A DNA stretch of 64,000 nt from Rhexocercosporidium sp. MPI-PUGE-AT-0058 (Eukaryota > Ascomycota > Leotiomycetes > Helotiales). Location: assembly GCA_020746875.1 (NCBI GenBank), contig JAGTJL010000008.1:2542001-2606000 (forward strand), given 5' to 3'. How positions within the stretch are numbered: position 1 is the first letter of the stretch; each line of letters begins with the position of its first letter. Shown here piece by piece: positions 1 to 11,264 of the stretch. A program made the translations under genes and the position numbers. The notes below the pieces were generated by a model. That model was given only the letters and a program-made list of their open reading frames with translations. It ran no database searches and had not been told where the DNA came from.

Positions 1-280
1 AGTCAAATTGCCATGTTCGCTATCCCTGCTCCTGCATATGCTAGGGATCTCGATACGGTATTCTGCTTTGGGTGGTTCTCCTATCCGTCCGTGCCTCATC
101 TGCAGTCATCATTACCAACGTCGAACGTCCTACCGTTCTCATCACGATTTATGATTTCTCTTCAACTGCAGCTCCATGGATCTTTCACCTTTTGTCAGCC
201 TGTAGATATACTTGCTTCCCTTCTTCATATGGCTCTTCTTTATCAACTGCGTCCTCTCAGGCTCATATTCAGTTGAGAAG

Positions 281-2173
281 ATGTTGTCGCGTCGCAATAA
301 ATATTTGCTCTTCATCTCAATATGTCTCGTATTTCTGTTCTCAACATTTCACTACCGAGAAGAGATACCCGAGTTATCTCAAGCCATTACAGACAAGATT
401 CACGACAATATACCTTCAGCAGCCAAACCACCACCTGCTCCACCAGCACAAGTGGATGATGCCACAGCAGCCAGTTCTTCAATCCCTCCCCCACCACATG
501 AAAATGAAGCTTCTTCAACTCAAGCTCTCGAGGCTACAACTCCACCGCCCCCACCACCTGCGCCAACCAAACACAAGTTCAAATACAAACCACAGCCAAC
601 GATACTACCAGATCCTATAATAGATAACTTCCCCCTCGCAGCAGCAGCCAAGTCAGCTAAAGATCTCCCTCCAATACCGAGCTGGAACCGACCACCAGCC
701 AAACATGTCCGCGAGAATACCCCGCTCTTCATTGGCTTTACGCGCAATTGGAGATTGCTTCAACAAGTCGTAGTATCCTACATCACAGCAGGGTGGCCAC
801 CAGAAGATGTATGTCCTCACTTCCTCCCGTTAACTCAAGCCCCAGCACTAGCAAGAGAAGAGATGTAAATGACTAAACTATCTTATCAACACAGATCTAT
901 GTAGTCGAAAACACCGGCGTAATGGACTCCAACGCCAAAAGCCTCCTCTCCCTCCAAAACCCCTTCTTCCTAAACCACACGCGCCTGCACCTCCTCGGCG
1001 TCAACATCCTCGTAACACCCACCCTCCTCTCCTTCGCCCAGCTGCAAAACTACTTCATCTTCCACTCCATCGAGCGAGGCTGGAAGCAGTTCTTCTGGGG
1101 ACATATGGATATCGTAGCTCTCTCCTTCGAGGATAAATATATAAGTGAAAAAGAAGAGGAATCATCTGAGGCTGAGGCTGTGACGGGTGCTAAGAAGGAT
1201 TACTCGGATTTCAAATCCTTGTATGCGCATTGTGTGGATGAGCTTAGGGAGGCGACGAGGAAGAATGAGACGACGGGCGAGGAGAGGAATTGGGCCCTGC
1301 GGTTCTTCTTTTACGATAAATTGGCGCTGGTTAACGTTCCTGCGTTTGTGGGGATTGGAGCTTGGGATACTCAGATCCCCTTTTATGGGACGGATTGTGA
1401 TATGCGTATGTTGATCTCACCTGTCCTGCCTTCTCCCTCTCTCCAGGTCCCCACATATGGTCGTGATGTCCCCTCGCTAACTCATCCCGAATAAAGATGC
1501 ACGTCTCAACATGGCCGGTCTTGAGATCAAAGAAGTCCCCGCGGGATGGCTCATCGATGTCGGTTCCTCCCTCGATGATCTCTATACCCTATATCGCAAA
1601 GTCGACTCACCACCTGCATCATTTATCGATCCCCAGATCCTCGAGAAGAAGATTCAAGCCGCAGCCGAAGCCGAAGCTGCAGCCGCTAAAAGCACACCTG
1701 CAGTAGAGAACGAAACAACGTCGCGTTCACCAGACCCATCACCAGTCCCAGAACCCGAAGCGAAGGTAGAATCAGAACCAGAACCAGCAAAAGCAGCAAA
1801 AAGAGACAACTCCAAAGAAGCCTGGTTCGAGTACCTAACCGGTAGCGACCCTGCCTCCTCCCAATCCAAAAACTGGCGCTCCCCCGACGACACTCTAAAT
1901 TCAACATCCTTCGCCCTCCTCTACAACACCCTCAAAGCAATGGAGCACTCCAAAGCAACTAGCTCGCACGGCAGGAATATGTGGCAAGCGCGCCAGAGAG
2001 GTGGCGAGGGAGACCCGTTCTATAGGGATAGTGTGGGTTTTGAAAGGGGTATTGGGATGGCGATTGATCATGGGAGGGCCGTTTTTGCGGAGAAGTGGGG
2101 GCATTGGGATTGTGATATTTGGGAGTTGGGTCTTAGGCCGGAGGATGCTTGGAGGGTTGAGAAGGATTGGTGA
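281..2173 (+). CDS. Type II membrane glycosyltransferase-like protein (GT-A fold, DXD), 3 exons
   Basis: I join three exons, 281-808, 895-1405 and 1497-2173, giving 571 aa. The junctions restore continuous sequence: ...WPPED/IYVVENTG... and ...GTDCDM/HARLN.... The ATG at 281 is the first in frame; further upstream only a TTG opens the frame. Residues about 7-20 form one hydrophobic signal anchor. A Pro/Ala-rich stem follows (to about residue 145), then a globular domain beginning near TPLFIGFTRNW. DCD at residues 343-345 is a candidate metal/nucleotide-sugar-binding DXD motif, so a Golgi luminal glycosyltransferase is likely. This resembles a fungal family of predicted nucleotide-diphospho-sugar transferases whose substrate I cannot name. 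A low-complexity Ala/Glu/Pro insert (about residues 395-460) interrupts the C-terminal half. Donor sugar and acceptor are unknown. Confidence 0.75.
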
Positions 2174-3127
2174 GGGGTGTGTGGTTTGAGCTGGATATGT
2201 GTGAATAGGTGCTTTAGGGAGGGATCCTTTTTATGAGGAGTGGAGTTACGGAGAGATGGTATACATCAATGGAGCTTCGACGGCGAACCGGTGCCTCTGT
2301 GCGAAGAAAAAAGAAGAAGAAAATCGGCAGATCAATGGAGTTAGGTGATATACTACCAGGCGTGACTAGTCTCAAGACTGTATAGTACTATCCAGCGCTT
2401 CGCACACTGAGACTTGAATAACACACATCATTTTAGATTTCAGCACACCCATCACTGATCGTTCTCAGTTAGAATCCCACCCAGCGAGCTTGAAGAGACT
2501 GCGAGGTCCACTTCCGAGAGCTTGACAGTCTCACAAGACGTAGAATATCCTGATATCCACTACCACTTCTTTCTTAAGCTTAGCCAATACCTCTAAAAAC
2601 TGCCAGTGCACGCGCTCATCCCCTTACCAGAAGTCGGCTGTCGACTCTAGCGTGGCACAACAAATGCTGTTTATAGAAAGGGATTCGCCTCCATCCCTCG
2701 CTTAAACCCAGCCAGAACACAAAAACATCCCTTTCGTTAAGTTGCTAACAGTCATCTAATCTACCCAAGACTTGCGAATATAACGAGATTGAAACCGCCA
2801 TTTTCATTTCCTAAAGGTGATCTTCACACACAGAAGGAAGCTAGGATTACCTAGACACCCAAAGTGGCTACTGTGACTGATGCCGTGTCCGGTTATTGTC
2901 TTCATTCTCTCCAAATTTTTCATAACGTGGAGGAAGACGTATAAATTGCTCATCTCTCTAAGCTTAGATCACCCCAGCACAACTCTACAAATCCGCAACT
3001 TTCGTCCTCCCCACCAAACGAGTTTCCACTCGACTCTACAACAACCCCACGGGCTAACACCAGAGACACTTCGAACAAAACAATAAAAGGAAAGGAAAGG
3101 AAAGGTAAGGAAACGAAAGAAAAGAGG
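2174..3127. other. Intergenic, 3' region of glycosyltransferase gene and leader of small ORF
   Basis: No coding sequence is recognised in these 954 bases. The last 60 bases are a purine-rich AAAGG/AAAGA tract (about 3084-3125) directly before the ATG of the small ORF at 3128. Such tracts are common in fungal 5' leaders. Confidence 0.5.
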
Positions 3128-3355
3128 ATGTCCACCCCTTCCATTACGACACTGCTAACACCCGCCGCTATTCCAACCCTCGCACTCGTCCTAAATAGCA
3201 CACTCTCCCCCCTCAACTTCACGCTCCATTTCGGAGAATCCCAATCAAACGATAAAGGCAATGGGAATGTAGAGGAACTGATCATAGCCCTTGCGTTCGC
3301 GGTGGCGTTCCTGGGGCTGATGTTTTGGTTTGTGAAGAAGAGGATTAAGAAATAA
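3128..3355 (+). CDS. Possible tail-anchored small membrane protein (75 aa)
   Basis: A 75-codon ATG ORF lies alone between two better-supported genes. The first 50 residues are Ser/Thr/Asn-rich with potential N-glycosylation sequons. A hydrophobic stretch of about 19 residues (IIALAFAVAFLGLMFWFV) is followed by a basic terminus, KKRIKK. That arrangement suggests one C-terminal membrane helix with a positive-inside tail. I recognise no family. The purine-rich leader and the clean TM plus basic tail favour a real gene, but a chance ORF cannot be excluded, and extra upstream exons are possible. Confidence 0.35.
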   Translation: MSTPSITTLLTPAAIPTLALVLNSTLSPLNFTLHFGESQSNDKGNGNVEELIIALAFAVAFLGLMFWFVKKRIKK

Positions 3356-3599
3356 GATATACGTGGTGGTGGAGGTGGGTAGAGGGGGGAAAGGGGAAGA
3401 GAGAAGAGAGAAGAAAAGAAGAAAAATGCGAGATGTCACGATATAATATCCAAAATTCACTTGAGCTGTGGTTTGTAACAAATGCTTTGGTGATAGTGGT
3501 AATGATATTTATAACTCATCATCTAGCTACTGCATAGCTTTTATTGCACTGTCTGCCAATAATTGCTGATCTGATCATGTGTTCACGTTCGGAACATAT

Positions 3600-4655
3600 C
3601 TACTTCTTCTGAATAGCCTTCAAGATAGCCTCTCCTACACCGGAAGCAGAAGCTGGGTTCTACGCCAAAAGTCAGCACCGATCACCCACTCACCCAGATT
3701 TTTCAAAGTCACAAAAGAAAGAACAAGGAATCCCAAGAGGGAAGGAGGTTACTCACCTGTCCAGTAATGATCCTCCCACTAACCACAACCTTCTCACCCC
3801 AATCCGCACTCGCTTTCTCATACTTTCCTCCACTCGCAACATTCAGTTGATCCTCTAGAATAAACGGCATTGCGCTCGTCAACTGCACGGCATCCTCTTC
3901 GCTAGTCGAGAATCCAGTCACGGCATGTCCGTCGAGGAGGTAGGAACCGGATGGGGTCTTGACGTATGCGAGGGCAGCAGGACCGTGGCAGACGGCGGAG
4001 ACAATCTTGTTCTGGGATGCGAATTCGTTGATGAGTTTGTGAGACGTGGGCAAGGTTGCTAGGTCGAACATTGCTGGTGGCGTGTTAGTTCTTGGTCGTA
4101 TACTTAAAATTGTTTCGGCAGTGCTGATTTTTAAGTTGGAATCTCAACCCGTCCAAGCAGACCCAGATCCACCATATTCAACCTAGGAAGAAAGAGCGGA
4201 AAATAGAGAAGAAGAAACAACTCACGTCCATGGCCACCAACATAGAAAATCGCATCAAACTCCCCCGCCCGTCCAATAAAGCTCTCTAATTTCTCAGTCT
4301 CCTTCCACAGCTTCTCATTCTCCTTCAAGAACTTGACGGACACCTCATCTTCCTTGCTCGCTTCGACGGATGAGGGATCGAGTGGTGAAGCGCCGCCTGA
4401 GGGGGAGGCGATTGTGATTTGGGCGTGTGGAGAGAGGACGTGGTAAGGGTGGGCGAATTCGGGCTGTGAAGGGGAGAAGGTTAGTTTGGTGAAGTGCTAG
4501 AGGGTTTGGTTGTTTTGGTGAGAGGGGAAGAAGGAAGGGGAAGAGAGATGGGGAGAGGCAGAGGGACGAACCAAATACCATCCAGTGGGTTTTCCTGTGT
4601 TACCCATCTGGTCGTGGGAGGTGAGGACGAAGAGGACTTTGGGTTGGGAAGACAT
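3600..4655 (-). CDS. HSP31: DJ-1/PfpI family, Hsp31-like glyoxalase III / chaperone, 4 exons
   Basis: Minus-strand exons 4655-4572, 4463-4226, 4073-3757 and 3659-3600 give a 232-aa protein, the usual Hsp31 length. The junctions rebuild the family signatures: GWYL/PEFAHPY, GGHG/PMFDL and ITGQ/NPASASG. The expected catalytic residues are present: Glu30 in PEFAHPY, nucleophile Cys136 in VSAVCHGPAAL and the adjacent His137. These positions match the yeast Hsp31 triad within a couple of residues. Family members convert methylglyoxal to D-lactate without glutathione and act as redox-stress chaperones in the cytosol. There is no targeting signal. The gene reads towards the small ORF at 3128 and lies downstream of the TFIP11-like gene on the same strand. 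Confidence 0.9.
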
Positions 4656-5527
4656 CTTGAATGATATTTGTTGTGAAGTCGAAAGTCGTTGCTTGCTTAC
4701 TTGATCGATTGATCGATTGATTGTCCCTTGAAGTGTTTGATGGGTTTGATGAAGTACAGAGAGAGAATTTAGACTATGAGAAGAATAGAGAAGGAAGAAT
4801 CGAGAAGGACGGACGGTGATGTAAATAAGATAGAAAGTTAGCTAGTGCGGGGTCGAGTGGCCTTCCTCTAACAAGGATGAAGCTCGGCTCGACAGCTCGA
4901 AAATCTTCTCCTTGCAACTCAACAGCTGTTTTGTTGACCAATCCAATGGTCTCCACACGTACAGTACACTTTCTTTAGCCTTCCATTCATTCATTTTGAG
5001 TTCGCTAGCTATCTCATAAAGATTTTTCTACTTTGCAAGGGTAGATCTTTCTCAAGTCCGAAGAAAAGATCGGCGATAATAAAAACATCTCGGTCTTGAG
5101 AGAAAGAGGGTATTACCCCGCGGTGATGTCATGCAGGTGTCGCCCGTCAGAGCACGCTGGGCGGAGGGAGGGATGTTTGATCTGAGGCTGAGAGTGGTTG
5201 GAACACAAGCTGAGAATGATTCGCATCAAGCGATGTCTGGATGATGAATGGTTTCATCAGATATGGAAGCTCACCTGCATAAGAGACACGAGGACTGATC
5301 ATGGTGCGAGACTGGTTGAAAGAGTGCATCTGGGTATTCCCCAGACAGAGCAAGATAGCCGACGCCACATCCGCTGTGCATCATAGTGAGACCAGGCACA
5401 GGACAGGACAGGTACGGCAAGTAGTTAAATGGTCATCACACACCGTCAGCATGGTTCGCAATGATCTAGTATCTTGATATCTGGCATTTGGTATCCTTCA
5501 ACATCATACAATCTCTATACCAACCAA
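4656..5527. other. Intergenic between HSP31-like promoter and TFIP11-like 3' end
   Basis: These 872 bases hold the upstream region of the Hsp31-like gene, including a short GATT/GATC repeat near 4703-4721, and the 3' end of the G-patch gene. Short ORFs on both strands (for example 5147-5386) overlap each other and resemble no protein I know. Confidence 0.5.
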
Positions 5528-8272
5528 CTACTTGACATTCCCCCACGCCATCTCCAACAACGCATCCCTCGCATCCGCACTCTCCCAATTAATCCTCAAC
5601 TCCGCCTGCTCGCTCCCCTTCCTCACCAACGCAATAAGCGCATCGCCCCTAAAGTACGCCAACGTGCCATTCTTCCCATTACCCGCCGCCGTAATCCTAT
5701 ACAACGGGCCCGCAGAATGCAAGACCTTCTTCTCAGGCAAGAACTGCAAGTCATTCTCAATACACCAGTCCTCGACTCGGTGTCTGAAGGTATTTTCCTC
5801 GATAACTGGAGTGGGTGCGGGCTTGGCTGGTGTGACAGGTGCGGGCGGTGACGTGGAGATGCGTGGTGTTTTGGTGGGCGCTGGGAGGTGTGTTGCAGCT
5901 TTCGAGCCGAGATCCAGGGCCTGGTTGATCATTTCGTGGCCTTTGTCGAATTCGGCTTGGATGGATGGAAGGGTCTTGATGTCGTCTGGGAAGACGGAAT
6001 CGCGCCACCATTCGAACCATTGTCCGATTTCCTCGTTGGGTCCGACGACCGTAAGCCATTGATGGAGGACGTTGTGCCACATGGGGAAGACGGTCTCGGT
6101 GATGACTTGGGCGAGGACTCGTGGCTTGAGGATATCTTTCCAGGCAATGATCCCCTCGAGGGTTTTCATGTACGGTGATTGGTCGTTGGGGTCTACCATG
6201 AAGTATTCTGGGTTTTTGAGGAAGCGTGCCATGACTGGGAGGACGTGGTTCATGATCAGAGGTGTCCAGTGGTCATTTTTCGGACTTGGAGCCAGAACGA
6301 CACGCCATTGTTCTAGTCCAGGCACAACCCCTTTCCGGAAGTCCCAGTTATCGATTAGATGGCGGAACTTCCGCTTAACGTCGCTCACAAGACCAGTTGA
6401 GCTCTTGGGATCGACGTGGTGTGGAGGGAGAAATTGCAACCATGGGAAGAGCCAGAGATGTGGCAACTCATGAGCACGTCTCTTCCTTGGATTCCAAGAC
6501 GAGACAGCTCCATTGAGCTTTCCAACCACAGCCTGATCGAGGATCTGAGAGCGGACAAACGAAGGTAACAGTCCGTCCCAAACTTCGAATAGTGTTTGCA
6601 GCGGTGTAGGGTCATGGACATTCCACGTCTGATTGATCGATGAGACGATTTTTGGGAATATGATTTTGTAGATCATGCTCTCATAAGCTGTAGTTGACTT
6701 GGAATGAATTCGATGTGATCCATCATTCTTCAAATAGTGCTGGCTGGTAATTGATTTGCCATCATTTGTAGAAGCTCCAAGAATATGTCGTATTTTGAAA
6801 AGTTGTGGCGCCATACCAGTGAGTTTTGGGTCTTCCAATGGCTGCCAACCCTCAACTGCCTGCCTGAGAAAAGGATGCACTGCAGCTACAGCAATATTTG
6901 ACAGTTCTTCGCCGGATTTTGACGATCCTGGTTCGGCTAGACTGTCTGCTGCTATTAGAGCTTCGATCACAGGGTCCCATTGAAGATCCCGGACAGCGTG
7001 TGAGATAGAGTGAACCGTATCTGCGAACGACTTCATGCGGTCATATTCGCGTTGCTCCTCGTCTAGCTCTTGTTGTTGCTGAACGATGGTCATCTCAACA
7101 TAAGCTTTGCGCTCCTCCAGATTCTTCCATTCCTCCACATATGCAGAGAGATCATTCTGTGCACGTCGAGTCAGTTTCTTCGACTCTGCCTGCTCAGCTG
7201 TCTCAAAAGAACCCGCGGTAGGTGTCAAAAGTCCAGATGTCGTAGTGAGTAACCGTTGGCCAGGAGCAGTCATATCCAGAATCGGTGCAAAAGCTTCCGG
7301 AATTTGTAACCCAGGAGCCGCCTTCTGTACCTCCTCTAAGGTACGAAACTTAGGCTTAGTTGCCCTTCGAGGCGTGCTCATTCCGCTACCACTTCCACTT
7401 TCTAATCCACCCTTCGGCTTCCTTCGACGCTTCTTTCTCTCTTCATCTGAGTCCTCATATTTCTCACCCTTCAGCTTGGCCTGTCGCTTCTCTTCTTCAA
7501 TCTCCTGCTTCGATTTCTCCTTCACAGCACCCAGACCAACACCCTGTGGTCGCAGAGTAACCTCAATAACACCACTCCGTCCTTGACCTTCCTTTCCCAG
7601 GCCCTCTCCCTCTTTATAACCCATCTTCGCCATCATCCTAGCCGCAAAAGATCCAGCATTGACCCCCGGCGCAGCCTGGCCCCTCTTCCCTCCCCTGCCG
7701 TTCGTCGTAGGCGTCGAGAACGCACTCGGCCGAGCAATCCTAGGCGTCGACACCTCATCCTCGGTATTCTGTAAAATCGGCATCGCAGCAGAAGACGGCA
7801 CGAAGCCTCTCCCTAGAGGCGTATTGCTTTTCGCAGGAGTAAATGTCTTCGTCCCCTGCGCAGGACTTTGGAACCCCAATCCCTTCGCAGCACCAAAGCC
7901 CAATCCTCTAGGCGCCGCAGGTTCATCCTCCTGCACATCCTCCATATCCACATCCTCGTCTTCTACCTCCTCCTCATCCTCCTCGTCTTCATCATCACCC
8001 ACCTTATGCTGCCCCGTGGAGACAAACGCCATACTCTTCCCCCTCAAGCTCTTCTTCTTCCACCGCTTCCCTGGCCCCTCATCCTCACTCTCGGATCCAA
8101 AAACACCCAACGCAGCGCTCTCCTTCGCATCGCGACCAGTGCGCCGCCGTTTACGGGGATTGTAATCTGCGAACTCGTCGGCGTTGGGGTCGGTTGATGG
8201 GTGTAGGAAATCGTCTTCTTCTCCTGATGATTCGGAGGAGGAATTGTGGGCGAAGGCGTGCATGGAAGACAT
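5528..8272 (-). CDS. TFIP11/Ntr1-like G-patch splicing factor
   Basis: A single uninterrupted ORF encodes 914 aa. The frame stays open upstream only to a TTG at 8365, so I use the ATG at 8272 (MSSMHAFAHN). The N-terminus is acidic with a basic patch (PRKRRRTGRD), as in the TIP N-terminal domain. A G-patch starts near residue 208 (ARMMAKMGYKEGEGLGKEG). The C-terminal half is the long helical GCFC/TFP11 region, with conserved-looking stretches such as LFEVWDGLLPSF and LWLFPWLQFLP. Human TFIP11 and yeast Ntr1/Spp382 recruit and activate the DEAH helicase Prp43 through the G-patch to release the lariat intron spliceosome, and this protein should do the same in the nucleus. Length and domain order fit the family. 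The gene is tandem to PAC1, 469 bp downstream of its stop. Confidence 0.9.
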   Translation of the reverse strand: MSSMHAFAHNSSSESSGEEDDFLHPSTDPNADEFADYNPRKRRRTGRDAKESAALGVFGSESEDEGPGKRWKKKSLRGKSMAFVSTGQHKVGDDEDEEDEEEVEDEDVDMEDVQEDEPAAPRGLGFGAAKGLGFQSPAQGTKTFTPAKSNTPLGRGFVPSSAAMPILQNTEDEVSTPRIARPSAFSTPTTNGRGGKRGQAAPGVNAGSFAARMMAKMGYKEGEGLGKEGQGRSGVIEVTLRPQGVGLGAVKEKSKQEIEEEKRQAKLKGEKYEDSDEERKKRRRKPKGGLESGSGSGMSTPRRATKPKFRTLEEVQKAAPGLQIPEAFAPILDMTAPGQRLLTTTSGLLTPTAGSFETAEQAESKKLTRRAQNDLSAYVEEWKNLEERKAYVEMTIVQQQQELDEEQREYDRMKSFADTVHSISHAVRDLQWDPVIEALIAADSLAEPGSSKSGEELSNIAVAAVHPFLRQAVEGWQPLEDPKLTGMAPQLFKIRHILGASTNDGKSITSQHYLKNDGSHRIHSKSTTAYESMIYKIIFPKIVSSINQTWNVHDPTPLQTLFEVWDGLLPSFVRSQILDQAVVGKLNGAVSSWNPRKRRAHELPHLWLFPWLQFLPPHHVDPKSSTGLVSDVKRKFRHLIDNWDFRKGVVPGLEQWRVVLAPSPKNDHWTPLIMNHVLPVMARFLKNPEYFMVDPNDQSPYMKTLEGIIAWKDILKPRVLAQVITETVFPMWHNVLHQWLTVVGPNEEIGQWFEWWRDSVFPDDIKTLPSIQAEFDKGHEMINQALDLGSKAATHLPAPTKTPRISTSPPAPVTPAKPAPTPVIEENTFRHRVEDWCIENDLQFLPEKKVLHSAGPLYRITAAGNGKNGTLAYFRGDALIALVRKGSEQAELRINWESADARDALLEMAWGNVK

Positions 8273-8741
8273 GATTGTGGTGTTTGGAGGAAATGCGTCA
8301 ACAAAGAGAGACGTGAGGCTGCCTACCTTAAGGTTAAGTCTCGCGATATAAATTTGGCGCCACAAGTTTTAGTTTTAATATCACGTGCCTACGTACAACC
8401 GCGTTTGAGGCTCAACTTCAGTATTGCTTCGAAGGCGGACAGTGAGTGGCATTGGAGGTAACTTGAATCGGTGAACTCGTTAATGTTTGCATGTATAGCC
8501 AAGTAATGGATTTCTATCTGATCACTTCTTTACATCGTGCAGATACGTCAAATCCTGTCAGACAACTCAATAGTTCAAATCGACTTCATTATTGGTCATG
8601 GAAGAAGAAGCAAGCTCTCCTGTACATGCTAAGCATAACGTTCGTGATATATTCGTAGCCAATCATAGCCATATCTTGGGATGAGCCATGTCTTAGCCAA
8701 CTCCTCAACTCCTCATCAACCGGCCGCTACCCGTTCCATAT
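8273..8741. promoter_or_regulatory. Upstream region of TFIP11-like gene / 3' region of PAC1
   Basis: These 469 bases separate two minus-strand genes and must hold the PAC1 terminator and the TFIP11-like promoter. I see no further ORF or clear named motif. Confidence 0.4.
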
Positions 8742-10232
8742 TCATGATGCGAAAACTCGCACATTCAAATCTACACTTCCCGTGGCGATTACGCACCGTA
8801 TACTAACATTCGTAGCTGGTTCATCCTTCTTCGATGCTCCATTGGGTGTCCCATTCACTCCATTGGTTGCTGGAACATCTTTCACCAACCCCGGTGCCCA
8901 ACGAATGCAGCTGACAAAATGCCCGTGTGCCTCGTCTAAAGTCTTGACCAGCTTTCCTTCTTGCTCGAGATCCCAACATCGTAACGTCTTGTCATCGGCG
9001 ACACTCAGCAAGTATCTTCCGCCTGGGTGGAAGACTAGTCCGCGAACCCAGTTATCATGCCCCACAAGGGTCTTGATCAGTGTTCCTCGAGCGTCCCAAA
9101 TCCGTATGCTCTTGTCTCTTGATCCAGTCGCTACGAATTCGGCTGAGCTGCTTGCAGGTGGTGGTTTCTTCAATCCTGCTAATTTTGACAGGTTGCTATA
9201 ACTCGCTGGCGGCGCAAATACACAGCATTCCACCACATGTTCATGGCCCAATAGTGTAGCTTTTGGTTCACCTGACGAGGCATCCCATATTCTCGCCGTT
9301 TGGTCGTTCCCAGTCGATAGAAGGAATCGTCCATCGTATGAAGGAGAGACATCCCGAACCCAGTCCGCGTGCCCTCGAATAGTCTTCACACAATATCCCG
9401 TTGAAACATCCCATATCCGCAATGACTTGTCTCGACTAGCTGAGACGAGCAGATTTCCGGATGATGGAGATCCAGCAGCGCCGCTGGGAACAAACCGTAC
9501 TGCTGAGACCGTGTGGTCGTGGCCAGGAAGTGTTCTTATGTTTTTGTACTCATCGCTAGGATCCCAAAGTTTGATTGTAAGATCACTCGAACATGATGCC
9601 AGTAGCGTGCCCCCTCTTGGTCCACCAAAATCGACATCGTGCACCGCCTTCGTATGGCCCTTCACCGTCCTCTCCAGCTCTCCCAGCTCCCAGTCCCAAA
9701 TTTTGATTGTGCTGTCCTCGGACCCAGAAGCAAGTGATGAGAAGACTGGATGGAATGCAACACAAGTTATAGGCTCCCTATGCGATTGAAGGGTATGTCT
9801 GGCTGGCGATCGAGGTAGCCATTGCTTAGGGTCTTGATTCCGTCTCGAAAGTGAAGTCGGGGTCGCAGAATCTATTTCGGTTTGTAAACTCGCATTTCTT
9901 GATTCCAGGTCCATTATCTGTTGTATGTCGAATCAGCGACTGTCTTCTAGAGAACGCAAGGAGTTCCTCAGACCTTCTTCTGCAGCCGAACCACACTCGT
10001 CCATTTTTTCTCCAGTAGCCCCTCGTATTTCTTGCTTGTCGCAGCGTCGAAGGTGTCCCCAATGCTCAATTCTTCCCTCAACGCCGCGGCACTGCTTACG
10101 AGATTTTTGGAGGAGAGGTATGCTATGATCGACTTGTGTCTATTGAGGGTTAGCAAAACCCCCAAATCCATCCCATTCCCCTGGAAAGCCTTACAGCTCC
10201 TCGGCCTGCCGCGACGTCAGGATCTGGTTCAT
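8742..10232 (-). CDS. PAC1: PAC1/LIS1 nuclear distribution protein (LisH + WD40), 3 exons
   Basis: Exons 10232-10195, 10139-9974 and 9917-8742 give 459 aa. The splices rebuild the typical N-terminus [25 protein letters not shown] and the join [12 protein letters not shown] LisH dimerisation motif covers about residues 9-41, a short coiled coil lies near residues 55-85, and WD40 repeats run from about residue 109 to the end, with clear units ending TIKIWD, TIKLWD, SLRIWD, TARIWD, SIRIWD and TLRCWD. LIS1 binds the dynein motor domain and NudE and is needed for nuclear migration and spindle positioning; this is the fungal orthologue type (NudF/Pac1). The only unusual part is an Asn/Gly/Ala linker (about residues 415-440) before the last repeat, a loop that varies in fungal homologues. 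It is divergent from the STU2-like gene. Confidence 0.93.
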
Positions 10233-11264
10233 GGTGATCGCAATCGTGATAGACGATACATGAATATCCAGACCGCTCTGGGTGTTTCTGTGTCCCGAGG
10301 CAACGCGCCTGGCCGCTGACGTCGAGTCGTTGTGGTTGCGAATGGTTGCGATTGCGAATGGAAGGTGCAGTACTGTAGGTATGTGGTGTTTATTATCTCG
10401 AAATTGCTGTGCACCTAGGAGCGTATGCTTTGACACCGCCCCGCGTACTTCAAAATGGTGCGGCTTGCCGAGCCTGGACAGGTCCGATGTTTAATCAGGC
10501 GAGTGGTGGGGGGGGTATCTGGGATTCTTCGGATCAGAGTATGTATCTCTCTTGGTTTTGATTGTGAGGGTTGTTTGCGATGCATTACCATGGTGGAGGG
10601 GAGAGCAGGAAAGTGATGAGACTCGCCTCGCCGCCTGGTCGAGGGAGGGATGGATGTCCTGCGTCGTATTGCGATTTTCCTGTGCAAAGCCGAGCGAGCA
10701 ACGACAACGGCAACGCAACGGCAACGGGCCTGGCTGGTCAGGGGTCAAGTTCAAGGTTCCTGCAGGGGGGGTCGTCGTAGTGACGGCCTACGACCCAGAA
10801 TTTCCCACTTTGGCGCGACAATCAACAAACCACCACTTGCACCGCAGCAACCTCCCCCTCTACGTACTCTCGCGACATACACAGCCAACATCTGCGAATA
10901 ATCACTTCCTGGTGCAACGGCCACATACACCCTCCGAGACACGCGCAACTTGATCCTTTCGCCGTCCCCCGCGGATTTCCAGACATTGCGTTGCAGGCAA
11001 GAACGATACTTCAAACTTTGCGCCAGCCCTCCTAGGTAGGCAGACCCCTACTCCTTCCTCTCCCATGGACTTTGCGTCGAGGCACGATATGGCCCTGGTA
11101 TCTGTGGCTTGTTTCTGCTCTCGTCCTGCAGTCTCGACAGTGTTGTCATGATGGAGAAACACATTGCACCAACGCTGCGCAAGCTAACTCGGCGCGTCAC
11201 AGGTGGAAGACTATCCAGGAGCTCTACTCCCAAAGACAGATCAGCAATCTCCATAGTCGACGGA
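10233..11264. promoter_or_regulatory. Shared divergent promoter, PAC1 / STU2-like
   Basis: This 1.03-kb interval separates the start codons of two divergently transcribed microtubule-regulator genes. The frame of the STU2-like first exon is open upstream from about 11109, but I place the start at the ATG at 11265. No other coding sequence is supported. Several short ORFs here mirror each other on the two strands and look like chance. Confidence 0.5.

Noticed and set aside
212..280. Upstream extension of the glycosyltransferase-like protein
   Set aside because: The extension opens with TTG; the first ATG in frame is at 281 and directly precedes the membrane anchor.
5532..6062. Long antisense ORFs opposite the TFIP11-like gene (for example 176 codons)
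   Set aside because: They mirror a confident coding frame on the other strand, have no motif, and come from codon bias.
7659..8165. 168-codon plus-strand ORF with Ser-rich runs
   Set aside because: The Ser run is the antisense of the Asp/Glu-rich N-terminus of the TFIP11-like protein.
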